Positions 27,372 to 36,072 of a stretch of 64,000 bases of DNA are shown here, piece after piece. Source of the DNA: Roseomonas haemaphysalidis (GTDB taxonomy: Bacteria; Pseudomonadota; Alphaproteobacteria; Acetobacterales; Acetobacteraceae). A model generated the notes under the pieces. The model was not told the origin of the DNA. It searched no databases and saw only the letters and a list, made by a program, of their open reading frames with translations. The position numbers were made by a program, and so were the translations under genes. The stretch is taken from NCBI RefSeq assembly GCF_017355405.1, contig NZ_CP061177.1, forward strand, positions 1,533,001 through 1,597,000. The letters are read 5' to 3'. How positions within the stretch are numbered: the first letter of the stretch is position 1; each line of letters starts with the position of its first letter.

Positions 27372-28048
27372 GCGGCGCCGAGGATACCGACGCCCTGGCC
27401 GGCGAATACGTGCTGGGCACGCTGGACGCGCGCGAGGCCGCCGCCGTGGCCGCCGCCCTGCCGGCCGATGCCGCGCTGCGCGAGGCCGTGGACTGGTGGG
27501 AAGAGGTGCTGGCCCCGCTGGCGGCCCTGGCCCCGCCCGAAGCACCGCCACCCGGGTTGTGGGACCGGATCGAGGATTCGCTGGAGCCCGCCGCCCCCGC
27601 GCCGCGCCCGGCGCCGCGCCGCGCGGGCTGGCTGTGGCGTGGCTGGGCGCTGGGGGCGTCGGCCGTGGCTGCCGGGCTTGCCGCCTTTCTGGTGCTGCGC
27701 CCGCCCGGGGCGGCCCCGCTCAGCACGGTGCTGCTGAGCCAGCGCGACCAGCCGGCCTGGATGGTGGAAGCGCAGGGCGGCGCCATCCGGCTGGCCGCGC
27801 TGAACCCGCGCGAAACGCCGCCCGACCGCGTGCTGCAGCTTTGGGCGCTGCCGCCGGGGGCCACGGCGCCGACCTCGCTGGGCGTGATCCCGGCCAGCGG
27901 CAGCTTCACCGTCAACGTATCCGGCATCGTGCCGCAGGCGGGGATGCTGGTGGAGATCAGCCTGGAGCCACCCGGCGGCTCCAACACCGGGCGGCCTACC
28001 GGGCCGGTGCTGTTTATCGGCCGGCTGACGGCGGCGGGCCGCAGCTGA
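27368..28048 (+). CDS. RskA-like transmembrane anti-sigma factor
   Basis: A 226-residue inner-membrane protein. The cytoplasmic N terminus (ALAGEYVLGTLDAREAAAV) matches the sigma-binding domain of anti-sigma-K proteins. One membrane helix lies at about residues 96-116, after a basic RRAGWLWRGW stretch. The periplasmic RskA domain contains LQLWALPPGATAPTSLGVIP near 155. It should hold the adjacent ECF sigma factor inactive until regulated proteolysis. I place the start at the ATGA overlap (27368); an ATG 9 bases earlier is possible. It lacks a zinc-binding HxxxCxxC motif, as RskA proteins do. Confidence 0.87.
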   Translation: MSGAEDTDALAGEYVLGTLDAREAAAVAAALPADAALREAVDWWEEVLAPLAALAPPEAPPPGLWDRIEDSLEPAAPAPRPAPRRAGWLWRGWALGASAVAAGLAAFLVLRPPGAAPLSTVLLSQRDQPAWMVEAQGGAIRLAALNPRETPPDRVLQLWALPPGATAPTSLGVIPASGSFTVNVSGIVPQAGMLVEISLEPPGGSNTGRPTGPVLFIGRLTAAGRS

Positions 28049-28052
28049 AGGC

Positions 28053-28087
28053 GGGCCGGGGGAGGCGCTCCCCCGGCCCCGATTTTT
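28053..28087 (+). terminator. Rho-independent terminator after the anti-sigma gene
   Basis: A perfect 12-bp GC stem with a 3-base loop (28053-28079) is followed by a C, GA and TTTTT. It closes the glcB-sigma-anti-sigma transcript and separates it from the DUF4394 gene. Confidence 0.9.
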
Positions 28088-28181
28088 GTCGCCAACCCTT
28101 TGCGTCCAGGCCGAACCGTTCCGCGTAACGTTTGTGGATGCGGTGCCACGGCGGCATCGCCCGGAAGCAGGATGCCAGAGC

Positions 28182-28964
28182 ATGAAACATGTTCGTTGTC
28201 TGCTGATGGCCGGCGCGGCTCTGCTGGCCGGAGGCGCCGCGCAGGCGGCCACGCTGGTGGGCCTGACGGCCGACAACCACCTGGTGCGGATCGACCCCGA
28301 AACCCGCCGCGCCACCGCGCCCGTGATGGTGCGCGGCGCTTCAGGCACGCTGATCGGTATCGACGTGCGGCCGGGGGACGGCAAGCTCTACGGTGTCACG
28401 GACCAGAACCACATCGTGACCATCGATCCGGCCAGCGGCCAGGCGACGCAGGTCAGCACCCTGTCGCAGCCTTTCGTGTCCGGCGGCCGCGCGGTGGTGG
28501 ACTTCAACCCGATGGCCGACCGCCTGCGGCTGATGGGCGTGAATGGCACCAGCTACCGCATCAACGTGGAAACCGGCGCGGTGACGGTGGACGGCACGCT
28601 GAAATACCAGACCGGCACGCCCCTGGCGGAAACCACGCCGCGCATCGTCGCGGGTGCCTACACCAACAGCGTCAAGGGCACGGAAGCGACGCAGCTCTTC
28701 ACCATCGATGCCATGCTGCGCCAGCTGAACCTGCAGGCACCGCCAAACGACGGCGTGCAGCAGCCGCGCGGCGAGATCGCCGCCACTCTGCCGGCGGGCG
28801 TGGCCTTTGATATCCTGTCCGACGGTCAGGGCGGCAACACCGCCTTCGCGCTGGCCGGCGGCACGCTGCACACGCTGTCGCTGGAAATGGGCACCGCCAC
28901 GCCGCGCGGGGCGGTGTCGGGGCTGCCGGCATCGGAGATCATCGACATCGCGGCGATGCGGTAG
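28182..28964 (+). CDS. Secreted DUF4394-domain protein
   Basis: A 260-residue protein with a signal peptide (MKHVRCLLMAGAALLAGGAAQA, cleavage near residue 22). The mature part looks like a beta-propeller: repeated segments such as LVGLTADNHLVRIDPETRR and GKLYGVTDQNHIVTIDPASGQ, then ADRLRLMGVNGTSYRINVETG, match DUF4394. Its function is not established. It sits 133 bases after a strong terminator, downstream of an ECF sigma/anti-sigma pair, and may be a target of that sigma factor. The predicted location is periplasm or outside. An earlier in-frame start at 28086 lies in the terminator region and is rejected. Confidence 0.88.
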   Translation: MKHVRCLLMAGAALLAGGAAQAATLVGLTADNHLVRIDPETRRATAPVMVRGASGTLIGIDVRPGDGKLYGVTDQNHIVTIDPASGQATQVSTLSQPFVSGGRAVVDFNPMADRLRLMGVNGTSYRINVETGAVTVDGTLKYQTGTPLAETTPRIVAGAYTNSVKGTEATQLFTIDAMLRQLNLQAPPNDGVQQPRGEIAATLPAGVAFDILSDGQGGNTAFALAGGTLHTLSLEMGTATPRGAVSGLPASEIIDIAAMR

Positions 28965-28976
28965 CCGCCAGCCGGC

Positions 28977-29010
28977 GGCGGGAAGGCCCCCGAAACGCGG
29001 CTTTCCCGCC
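28977..29010. terminator. Hairpin between converging DUF4394 and SMR genes
   Basis: An 8-bp stem (28977-28984 with 29003-29010) sits in the short gap between two converging genes and could act in both directions. No T run is present. Confidence 0.4.
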
Positions 29011-29011
29011 C

Positions 29012-29347
29012 TCAGGCCGTCGCCAGCAGCGCCACGCCGCCGGCGATCAACGCAATGGCGGCCAGCTTCTGCGGCCCCAGCGCCTCGCCGAACATGTAGT
29101 GCCCGACCAGGGCGATGATGATGTAGGAGGCCGCCGTGCAGGGCAGCGCCACGCTCATCGGGATGCGCCGCAGCGCCACGATGTAGAGCAGCGCCGCGCC
29201 GCCATAGCAGCCGAGGCCGAGGATGGTTTGCCAGCGGAACAGCTGCGCCAGGAAGTTGCCCTCGGCCAGCGTGCCGGCCTTGAGCAGCACCTGCCCGGTC
29301 ATGGAGGTGCAGATGGCCGCCGCCAGCACCAGCCAGTGGGCGGTCAC
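29012..29347 (-). CDS. Small multidrug-resistance/EamA-type four-helix membrane protein
   Basis: A 111-residue protein with four membrane helices, beginning at GTG with HWLVLAAAICTSMTGQVLLKAG. A YIIIALVGHYMFGEALGPQK segment near residue 75 and a C-terminal GGVALLATA complete the SMR/ArnE-like pattern. Such proteins work as dimers and flip lipid-linked sugars or export amphiphiles. The start overlaps the stop of the GT2 gene (GTGA), so it most likely serves as the flippase for the product of that undecaprenyl-phosphate glycosyltransferase. A general drug-exporter role is the alternative. Confidence 0.82.
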   Translation of the reverse strand: MTAHWLVLAAAICTSMTGQVLLKAGTLAEGNFLAQLFRWQTILGLGCYGGAALLYIVALRRIPMSVALPCTAASYIIIALVGHYMFGEALGPQKLAAIALIAGGVALLATA

Positions 29348-30351
29348 GCGCGGGTTTCCACGTCGCCGGGCACCACCACCGCGGGGGGCGCGGCGGCGGC
29401 GGGGCCGACCACCTCGCGCACCACGCCCTGCGGCTTGCCGTTGGCGGACAGAAAGGCGCGGCCGAGATATTCGCCCATCACGCCGAGGATCAGGAACTGC
29501 ACGCCGGCGACCAGCAGCGTGATGGTCATGACCGAGGCCCAGCCGGACGGCGTGTCCTTGGTCATGGCTTCCACGATGGTGAAGACGGTGCCCACCATGC
29601 CCAGCGCGCCCATGCAAACGCCCGCCAGCATCGCGAGCCGCAGCGGCATGAGCGAGAAATTGGTGGCCAGGTTGAGCCACAGCCGTACCAGGCGGCGCAG
29701 GGTGTAGTTGCTGCGGCCTTCCATGCGCGCCAGGTGCATCACCTCGATGCTGTCGATGCGCTGCGTCACCTGCATGATCAGCCCGTCGATATACGGGTAG
29801 GGGCCGGTGTACCGGGCGACCTCCCGCGCCACCAGCGCCGACATGCAGCGGAACGAGGACAGGTACAGCCCGCGCGGCTTGTCCAGCAGCTGGTCCGCCA
29901 CCTCGTTGGCGAAGCGCGAGCCGAGGTTGCGCCAGCCCTCGTGCTCCTTCTTGGCATAGCGGGTGTAAACCACGTCCCACTGGCCAAGGCGCGCGTGGTC
30001 GTACAGCCGCACCACCTCCTCCGGCGGGTTCTGCAGGTCGTCGTCCATGGTGATGATGAAGGCGCCGCGCGCGTGCCGCAGGCCGGACATGACCGCGTTG
30101 TGCTCGCCGAAGTTGCGGGCGTGCTCCACGTAGGTCAGCGGCACGGTGGCCGAGGCCGCCAGCGCCCGGCACACCGGCCCGCTGTCGTCCGGGCTGCCGT
30201 CGTTGACCAGCACGATCTCCAGCCCGCCTTCCGGCCGCAGCGCGGACAGCGCGGCGACGAGCTGCCCCACGGTGGCGGCGCCGCGATACACCGGCACGAC
30301 AATGGAAAGGCCGATCGGGGCGGCCGGCGGGCGGGCGGTGGCTGTCGGCAT
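29344..30351 (-). CDS. Family 2 glycosyltransferase, ArnC/GtrB-like, membrane-anchored
   Basis: A 335-residue enzyme. The GT-A domain starts IGLSIVVPVYRGAATVGQLV, has VLVNDGSPDDSG near residue 47 and the DXD-type ITMDDDLQNPPEE near 100. Two C-terminal membrane helices (about 240-262 and 275-298) and FLILGVMGEYLGRAFL are typical of GtrB, ArnC and dolichyl-phosphate-type transferases. The family moves a sugar from a nucleotide donor to undecaprenyl phosphate on the cytoplasmic face. It is the middle gene of methyltransferase-GT2-SMR. The sugar is unknown. Confidence 0.9.
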   Translation of the reverse strand: MPTATARPPAAPIGLSIVVPVYRGAATVGQLVAALSALRPEGGLEIVLVNDGSPDDSGPVCRALAASATVPLTYVEHARNFGEHNAVMSGLRHARGAFIITMDDDLQNPPEEVVRLYDHARLGQWDVVYTRYAKKEHEGWRNLGSRFANEVADQLLDKPRGLYLSSFRCMSALVAREVARYTGPYPYIDGLIMQVTQRIDSIEVMHLARMEGRSNYTLRRLVRLWLNLATNFSLMPLRLAMLAGVCMGALGMVGTVFTIVEAMTKDTPSGWASVMTITLLVAGVQFLILGVMGEYLGRAFLSANGKPQGVVREVVGPAAAAPPAVVVPGDVETRA

Positions 30352-30371
30352 GGCGCGGGTTCCGGCGGGGA

Positions 30372-31103
30372 TCAAAGGGGACGGGTGGCGACCACCAGCA
30401 CCGATCCGCCGGCGGGAAAGCGCAGCCCGAGCCGCGCGAGCCCGGCCTCGGCACGGGTGGCGGCGTGCAGAGTGCGGTCCAACCATGGCGGGAAGGGGGC
30501 GACGTCGCTGGCGGCATCGGGCGCCGCGGCGCGCAGCTTGCGCTGCGCCACCATCAGCGGCAGCAGCAGGCTGTTCCAGTAGAACGCCTCCACGTCCGCG
30601 AAGCCGGCCTGCCGCAGCAGCGCCACCGCGCCGCCTGCGGTGTAGCGGCGGGCGTTGTGCACGCGCGCGTCGTGCGCGCTGAACAGCCAGTTGAAGGCAG
30701 GCAGGTTCAGCACCAGCGTGCCGCCGGGCGCCAGCACGCGGCGCATCTCCGCCAGGGCCAGTGCTTCCGTCACGCCGCGGTGGCATAGCACGTCGATGCT
30801 GACCAGCGCGCCGAAGCGGCCATCGGCGAAGGGCAGGGCGTTGACGTCCCCGGCCGCGACGGCGGCGCCGGACTTGGCGCGCGCGCGGGCGGCGGCGGCG
30901 GGGTGGAACTCCACGCCCGCCAGCGGCGCCGTGCCGCGCAGGCGCCGCAGCAGCCCGCCGGTGCCGCAGCCAGCATCCAGCCACGGCAGGCCGGCCACGC
31001 CGGGGCGGGCGCGCAGGGCATGCGCCACCCGCGCATGGGCGGCGCGAAACCACCACATGCGGTCCTCGGCCGCGTCCATCAGGTCGTATTCGGCGGTTTC
31101 CAC
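30372..31103 (-). CDS. Class I SAM-dependent methyltransferase
   Basis: A 243-residue cytoplasmic enzyme. The segment DLMDAAEDRMWWFRAAHARV resembles the N terminus of many polysaccharide-locus methyltransferases. Motif I is LPWLDAGCGTGGLL near residue 52; SIDVLCHRG, RVLAPGGTLVLNLPAF and a YTAGGAVALLRQAGF segment follow. I chose GTG 31103 because the conserved region begins almost at once; an ATG at 31076 would lose part of it and starts further upstream add unconserved sequence. It is first in a three-gene minus-strand operon with the GT2 and SMR genes, so it may methylate a sugar or a lipid-linked precursor. Confidence 0.82.
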   Translation of the reverse strand: METAEYDLMDAAEDRMWWFRAAHARVAHALRARPGVAGLPWLDAGCGTGGLLRRLRGTAPLAGVEFHPAAAARARAKSGAAVAAGDVNALPFADGRFGALVSIDVLCHRGVTEALALAEMRRVLAPGGTLVLNLPAFNWLFSAHDARVHNARRYTAGGAVALLRQAGFADVEAFYWNSLLLPLMVAQRKLRAAAPDAASDVAPFPPWLDRTLHAATRAEAGLARLGLRFPAGGSVLVVATRPL

Positions 31104-31213
31104 GGCGACGCTTGTGGCAGCGCCTGAACTCCGCCGCAATGCCGGAGCACAGGAGCAACTGACCCGCGGCGCCTGGACGCCCGCCGCCGCCGGCGCCAGG
31201 ATGAACCGTTCGC

Positions 31214-32866
31214 ATGACCCATTCACCCGTATCCGCCCGGACCGTCCGGCACGCCACACGCCGCGCGCCGCGCTGGTTCGGCATGATCCCCGCCCTGCTG
31301 CCGGCACTGCTGTTCCTGGCGCTGGTGGTGTCGCCGCCGTTGAACCAGGACGTCGCGGCGGTTTTGAGCTTCGCTGAGCGGATGGTGGGGGGCGAGCAGC
31401 TCTACACCGACCTGATCGACGTCAACCCGCCGCTGGTGTTCCTGTTGAACCTGCCGCCCGCCTGGCTCGCGTCCGTGACGCCGCTGGACGGCGTGCAGGC
31501 GCTGCTGCTGTGCCTCCTGGCCTTCAGCGGGCTGTCGGGGTGGATGTGCTGGCGCCTGGCACCGCCGCGCGGCGTGGCCGAGGCGGCGATGATGCTAGCG
31601 TTGTTGCCGCTGGTGCTGCTGGTGGCGGGCTACGACTTCGGCCAGCGCGAGCAGATCATGGCCGCCGCCGCGCTGCCCTATCTGTTTCTCGCCGAACGAC
31701 GGGTTGAAGGGCCCGGCCCCGGCGTGGCGGGGGTCGGGCTGGTGCTGGCCATGCCCGGCCACTGGCGCGGCGCGTTTGGCGGGTCAGGCCGCCTGCTGGT
31801 GGCCGGCACGGTGCTGATGGCCGCCATCGGCTTCGCGCTGAAGCCGCATTTCCTGGCGGTGCCGGCGCTGGTGGAAGGGGTGGTGCTGCTGGCCTCGGCC
31901 CGCCGCCACGGCTGGCGGGCGGCGCTGCGCGACCCGGTGCCGTGGTCGCTGGCGGCGCTGTGGCTGCTCTACGTGGCCATCGTCGCCATCGGCTTTCCCG
32001 CGTATTTCGGCGAGGTTCTGCCGCTGGTGTGGGACTACTACATCGGCCTCGGCGGCGCCCCCTGGTGGCAGGTGCTGCTGACGGAGCAGCTGTTCACCGC
32101 GGCGGTGATGACGGTGGCGCTCGCCGGCTTCACCTTCGCCATCGGCACCCGCACGCTGGGCTGGCTGCCGCGCCTGCTGGCGGTTGCCGCGCTGGGCGCG
32201 CTGGCCGCCGCCCTGGTGCAGCACAAGGGCTGGAGCTACCACGTGGTGCCGGTCTGGATGTGGGGCGGGCTGGTCGGCGGCATCGCCATGGCGCGCGCCG
32301 CCGACGCGCTGCTGCCCGCGCCGCTGGCCGGGCGGCTGGCGCCGCTGATGGCCGCCGCCGCGACCATCGGCCTGACCCTGCTGGTGATCCGCGGCGGCGA
32401 GGCGCCGTGGCGGGAGTTCAACTACGACCAGGGCCCCGCCGGGCGCATCGCCGCCTGGCTGGAGAAGCGCGTGCCGGATGGCCGGCTGCTGGTGCTGTCG
32501 CCCGACATCTACCCGGCTTATCCGGCGCTGAACTACGCCGAGAACCGGCCGGTGCTGCGTTTCATGAGCACCTGGCTGCTGCAGGCGGTCTACCGCAGCT
32601 GCCCGGCGGACGGCGCCCGCTTCCGCGCCCCCGCCCAGATGGGCCCGGCGGAACGCTACCTGTTCGAAGGCGTGGCGCAGGACTTCACGGAGCATCCGCC
32701 GGCCGCCGTGCTGGTGGCGCGCGACGCCGGCATTTCCTGGTGCGCCAACCAGCCCTTCGACATGGTCGCCTACTTCACCCGCCAGCCGCGCTTCGCGGCC
32801 ATGTGGCGGCAATACCGCCAGACCGGCGAGATCGAGGGCTACATGCTGTTCGAGCGCATCCAGTGA
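31214..32866 (+). CDS. Polytopic GT-C-type membrane glycosyltransferase (predicted)
   Basis: A 550-residue protein with about ten to twelve membrane helices. After the first helix comes a loop with LNQDVAAVLSFAERMVGGEQ and YTDLIDVNPPLVF, the placement and composition of the first periplasmic loop of GT39/ArnT-like enzymes, where an Asp is catalytic. A hydrophilic C-terminal periplasmic domain (about residues 395-550) with YPAYPALNYAENRPVLRF follows. The family uses polyprenyl-phosphate sugars to glycosylate lipid A, protein or glycans. It is divergent from the methyltransferase-GT2-SMR operon, which would supply the donor. The specific activity is inferred; annotation as a hypothetical membrane protein is the cautious option. 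Confidence 0.72.
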   Translation: MTHSPVSARTVRHATRRAPRWFGMIPALLPALLFLALVVSPPLNQDVAAVLSFAERMVGGEQLYTDLIDVNPPLVFLLNLPPAWLASVTPLDGVQALLLCLLAFSGLSGWMCWRLAPPRGVAEAAMMLALLPLVLLVAGYDFGQREQIMAAAALPYLFLAERRVEGPGPGVAGVGLVLAMPGHWRGAFGGSGRLLVAGTVLMAAIGFALKPHFLAVPALVEGVVLLASARRHGWRAALRDPVPWSLAALWLLYVAIVAIGFPAYFGEVLPLVWDYYIGLGGAPWWQVLLTEQLFTAAVMTVALAGFTFAIGTRTLGWLPRLLAVAALGALAAALVQHKGWSYHVVPVWMWGGLVGGIAMARAADALLPAPLAGRLAPLMAAAATIGLTLLVIRGGEAPWREFNYDQGPAGRIAAWLEKRVPDGRLLVLSPDIYPAYPALNYAENRPVLRFMSTWLLQAVYRSCPADGARFRAPAQMGPAERYLFEGVAQDFTEHPPAAVLVARDAGISWCANQPFDMVAYFTRQPRFAAMWRQYRQTGEIEGYMLFERIQ

Positions 32867-33786
32867 GCATTGCCGCCGTCCTGCCCGCGCGGCGGGACGA
32901 CGCGGTGCGCGGCATCCTGCTGGTCGCGGGCGGCTACGTCATCATCGCCTGCTCGGACGCCGCGGTGAAATGGGCGCTGCCGCAGGTGGGCATCGCGGCC
33001 GCCATGCTGTGGCGCGGGGTGTTCGGCGCCATCGCGGTGGCGGTGCTGGCGCGCGGCGCGGTGCTGCGGCCGGTCAACCGCCGGCTGATCGCGACGCGCA
33101 GCCTGCTGCATTGCGTGGTGTCCTGCGCCTTCTACGCCGCGTGGTTTCTCGGCATGCCGCTGGCGGACAGCTACGCGGTGGCAGCGGCCAGCCCGCTGAT
33201 CATGACGCTTCTGGCCATTCCGCTGCTGGGCGAGCAGGTGGGGTGGCGGCGCTGGAGCAGCACGCTGCTGGGCTTTTCCGGCGTGCTGGTGATGCTGCAG
33301 CCCGGCGGCAGCCTGTGGCGGTGGGAGGTGTCGATCCTGCTGGCGGCCATGGGGCTGATGGCGCTGACCCGGCTCTGGACCCGCGTGCTGGGGCGCACGG
33401 ACACGCCCGCCACCATCACCTTCTGGCTGATGGTGGCGCACATCCCCTTCGGGCTGGTGCTCCTGCCGGCGCTGCCGCCGCCGGGCTGGGCGGCGGGCGG
33501 CCTCTGGCTGCCGGGCTGGGGCACCATGCTGGTGCTGGCGGCGCTGGGGGCGGGCAACGCCACGGCGCACCTGCTGTTCGCCCGCGCCTTCGCCATCGCG
33601 CCCGTGTCCGTGCTGGCGCCGCTGGAATACAGCCCGCTGGTGTGGGGCGTGCCGCTGGGGCTGGTGATCTGGGGTGATTTTCCGGCACCCGCCACCTTTG
33701 CCGGCGCCGCCATCGTCATCGCCGCCGGGCTGTACAACCTGTACCGGGAGCGGTTGCGCGCCCGGCAGGCCCGCGGACTGGCATGA
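32863..33786 (+). CDS. EamA/DMT-family transporter (first of a tandem pair)
   Basis: A 307-residue membrane protein with ten helices in two EamA repeats. The repeat-1 segment ADSYAVAAASPLIMTLLAIPLLGEQVGWRRW-type pattern (near residue 105) and repeat-2 APLEYSPLVWGVPLGLVIWG near 250 match the drug/metabolite superfamily. It is probably an exporter of a small metabolite; the substrate is unknown. The start is GTG overlapping the previous stop (GTGA), and it overlaps the next EamA gene by ATGA, so the three genes are one transcript. The two EamA proteins differ clearly, so this is not a recent duplication. Confidence 0.88.
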   Translation: MSIAAVLPARRDDAVRGILLVAGGYVIIACSDAAVKWALPQVGIAAAMLWRGVFGAIAVAVLARGAVLRPVNRRLIATRSLLHCVVSCAFYAAWFLGMPLADSYAVAAASPLIMTLLAIPLLGEQVGWRRWSSTLLGFSGVLVMLQPGGSLWRWEVSILLAAMGLMALTRLWTRVLGRTDTPATITFWLMVAHIPFGLVLLPALPPPGWAAGGLWLPGWGTMLVLAALGAGNATAHLLFARAFAIAPVSVLAPLEYSPLVWGVPLGLVIWGDFPAPATFAGAAIVIAAGLYNLYRERLRARQARGLA

Positions 33787-34703
33787 CCGCCGCCGCTCCC
33801 GTCCGCCATGACATCCGCCGCGGCGCTATCCTGATCCTCTGCTCCACCTTCATGTTCTCCATCATGGCGGCGATCGTGAAGGGGCTGGGCAGCGACATCC
33901 CTTTCATGGAGATGGTGTTCTTCCGGTCCTTCGTGGCGCTGCCGCTGGTCGCCGCCATGGCGCTGCGCCGCCGCGCCACGCTGCGCACCCGGCGCTTTCC
34001 GGGCCACCTGGCGCGTGCCGGCACGGGGCTCGCGGCCACTGCCTGCATGATCTTCTCGGCCACCGTGCTGCCGCTGGGCGAGCAGCAGGCGCTGACCTAC
34101 GGCACGCCCATCTTCGTGACGCTGCTGGCCTACCCTTTCCTGGGCGAGCGGCCGGGGCCGCACCGCTGGGCGGCGGTGGGCATCGGGTTTCTGGGCATCC
34201 TGGTGATCGCGCTCGGCCCGTCCGTGCTGGGGCAGCCGCGCCCGGCGCCGCCGGGCATCGCCGAATGGGTGCTGGTCGTGGGCTATGCCGCCGCCGCCTG
34301 CCATGGGCTTTTCGCGGCTTCCACCACCCTGCTGGTGCGGCAGCTCTCGGCCACGGAAGCCAGCACCACCATCGTGCTGTGGCAATCCATCCTGATGAGC
34401 GCGCTGAGCGCCCTGGCGCTGCCGTTCGTGTGGGTCACGCCGGGCTGGGCGGAATTCGGCCTGCTGGTCGGCATCGGGCTGGTCGGCGGCATCGGCCAGC
34501 TTTGCTCTACCGAGGCCTTCGCCAGCGCGCAGGTCTCCTCGCTCGGGCCCTATACCTACACGGCGCTGCTGTGGGCAGCGCTGTTCGGCTGGGTGTTCTG
34601 GGGCGACGTGCCGGGGCCGACCATGGCGCTGGGCGCCGGGCTGATCGTCTTCGCGGGGCTCTACATCCTGCACCGCGAAATGCGGCGCCGGGCCCGCGCA
34701 TAG
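33783..34703 (+). CDS. EamA/DMT-family transporter (second of a tandem pair)
   Basis: A 306-residue ten-helix membrane protein. The segment VLPLGEQQALTYGTPIFVTLLAYPFLGER-like pattern near residue 100 and SSLGPYTYTALLWAALFGWVFWG near 260 mark the two EamA repeats. The substrate is unknown; relatives include S-adenosylmethionine and amino acid metabolite exporters. The ATG overlaps the stop of the first EamA gene. A strong hairpin follows 5 bases after the stop. Confidence 0.88.
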   Translation: MTAAAPVRHDIRRGAILILCSTFMFSIMAAIVKGLGSDIPFMEMVFFRSFVALPLVAAMALRRRATLRTRRFPGHLARAGTGLAATACMIFSATVLPLGEQQALTYGTPIFVTLLAYPFLGERPGPHRWAAVGIGFLGILVIALGPSVLGQPRPAPPGIAEWVLVVGYAAAACHGLFAASTTLLVRQLSATEASTTIVLWQSILMSALSALALPFVWVTPGWAEFGLLVGIGLVGGIGQLCSTEAFASAQVSSLGPYTYTALLWAALFGWVFWGDVPGPTMALGAGLIVFAGLYILHREMRRRARA

Positions 34704-34704
34704 C

Positions 34705-34735
34705 AAAAGGGCCGGGGAACACTGTTCCCCGGCCC
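34705..34735. terminator. Bidirectional terminator between EamA and OMP genes
   Basis: A near-perfect 13-bp inverted repeat (34709-34735) with AAAA on its left. On the minus strand it becomes stem plus TTTT, suiting the outer-membrane protein gene; on the plus strand it directly follows the EamA stop. Confidence 0.7.
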
Positions 34736-34793
34736 CGCCCGCCCTCGATCTCAACAAAAGGCCGCCGTACCCCCCGGTCCGCGGCCCCGCCGG

Positions 34794-36014
34794 TCAGAAC
34801 CCGGCGGTTAGCCCGATGCGGAAGCCGTTGAAGCCACGCTCGCCGTTCAGGTAGCTCGCACTGGCGCGGAAGCTGCCGCCGAGCGAGGCGAACACGCCGT
34901 ATTCCTGCCAGTTGCCCACTGCCAGGTCGTCGCCCGTCATGCGGGTGTCCACGAAGGACAGGCCGGCATCCACCGCGCGGCCGGCGACCTCGCCCACCGG
35001 CAGCGACAGCGACACGCCGTTGCGGTAGGCCCAGTTGTTGAGGCGGTAGTCCACCTCGTAGCGCCCGACCTTCAGCGGCTCGGTGCGGTAGCGGCTGATG
35101 CCGTTGCTGATGCCCAGCGTGAAGGCGCCGACCGCCACCCGCAGGTCGCTGGTCATGGCGCCGCCATAGACCTGGCCCACCGCGCCCACATCCTCGGACC
35201 CCGCGGCACCCCAGCGCAGCAGCGGCGTCAGCCCCCAGCGCAGGTCCGGCTGCGTCACCAGCGGGATGCGCACGCCGATCGCGCCCGAGCCCATGTAGGA
35301 GGTGCCGCCGCTGGTGTCGCTCAGCGTCAGCGGTGCCTGCACGAAGGCTTCCAGCCCGTCCTGGCCGAAGGTGTAGGACACCGCCAGCGGCAGGCTGTAG
35401 ACATTGACGGTGTAGTCGCCGCCCGATTGCCGCTGCAGGCTGGCGCCAATGGAGGCGTGCCAGCCGGCGGCGCGCGAGCCCAGGCGGCCGTCGTCGCCGG
35501 GCAGCAGCGTGCCGGCCGCGTAGTCCGCGATCACCGACTGGCCGAGCAGCGAGGACGGGTTGCCCGCCACCGGGTCCACCGTGCTGGTGGCGACCACGGC
35601 GCGCACCAGTTTGCGCAGGCCCTCGCGGTCCTCGTCGCCGCGCAGAAACGAATTCAGCTGCGCCCGCGTGGCATCCACCGTGCCGGCATCGAAGGTGCGG
35701 TTGAAGTCGGCGTCGGGCGAGGACAGGGTGATGGCGCTGCTGTTGGCCGGCACCGAGGCGTTGACCACCAAGCCGCGGATGTTGATGTCCGCCGACACCG
35801 TGGAACTGCGCGTGTAGTTGGGCAGGACCGATCGGATGTTTTCCGTGCGCAGCGCGCGCAGGGCCTCGCTGGTGTCGTTGAAGCTGCGTGTGACGGTTTG
35901 TCCGTCCACGGTTATGGTTGCGGTCACCGGATCGCGGGCCCAGGCGGACTGGGACACGGCCAGCAAGGCGAACAGGCTGGCCGTGAGCGCACGGCCGGGA
36001 GCGGGGATCTGCAT
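34794..36014 (-). CDS. Outer-membrane beta-barrel protein, unknown function
   Basis: A 406-residue protein with a signal peptide (MQIPAPGRALTASLFALLAV, AWA cleavage near residue 26). The first about 130 mature residues are polar and rich in Ser, Thr and Asp (VTATITVDGQTVTRSF). From about residue 180 the sequence alternates hydrophobic and polar residues in short strands (ASIGASLQRQSGGDYTVNVY) and ends in Phe (FRIGLTAGF), the hallmark of BamA-recognised barrels. I do not recognise a named family. ATG 36014 places the signal peptide correctly. A promoter-like pair lies about 60-87 bases upstream and a terminator downstream, so it is a single-gene unit. Confidence 0.8.
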   Translation of the reverse strand: MQIPAPGRALTASLFALLAVSQSAWARDPVTATITVDGQTVTRSFNDTSEALRALRTENIRSVLPNYTRSSTVSADINIRGLVVNASVPANSSAITLSSPDADFNRTFDAGTVDATRAQLNSFLRGDEDREGLRKLVRAVVATSTVDPVAGNPSSLLGQSVIADYAAGTLLPGDDGRLGSRAAGWHASIGASLQRQSGGDYTVNVYSLPLAVSYTFGQDGLEAFVQAPLTLSDTSGGTSYMGSGAIGVRIPLVTQPDLRWGLTPLLRWGAAGSEDVGAVGQVYGGAMTSDLRVAVGAFTLGISNGISRYRTEPLKVGRYEVDYRLNNWAYRNGVSLSLPVGEVAGRAVDAGLSFVDTRMTGDDLAVGNWQEYGVFASLGGSFRASASYLNGERGFNGFRIGLTAGF

Positions 36015-36072
36015 AAGCGTGATGTCGCTGAACCTTCGCACCGCGTCATCACGCAAACTTGTGTCCGAGTAA

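Noticed and set aside
24028..28149. Minus-strand open frame of 1373 codons opposite cobC, glcB and the sigma/anti-sigma genes
   Set aside because: Compositional shadow; glcB and its neighbours have clear conserved motifs on the plus strand.
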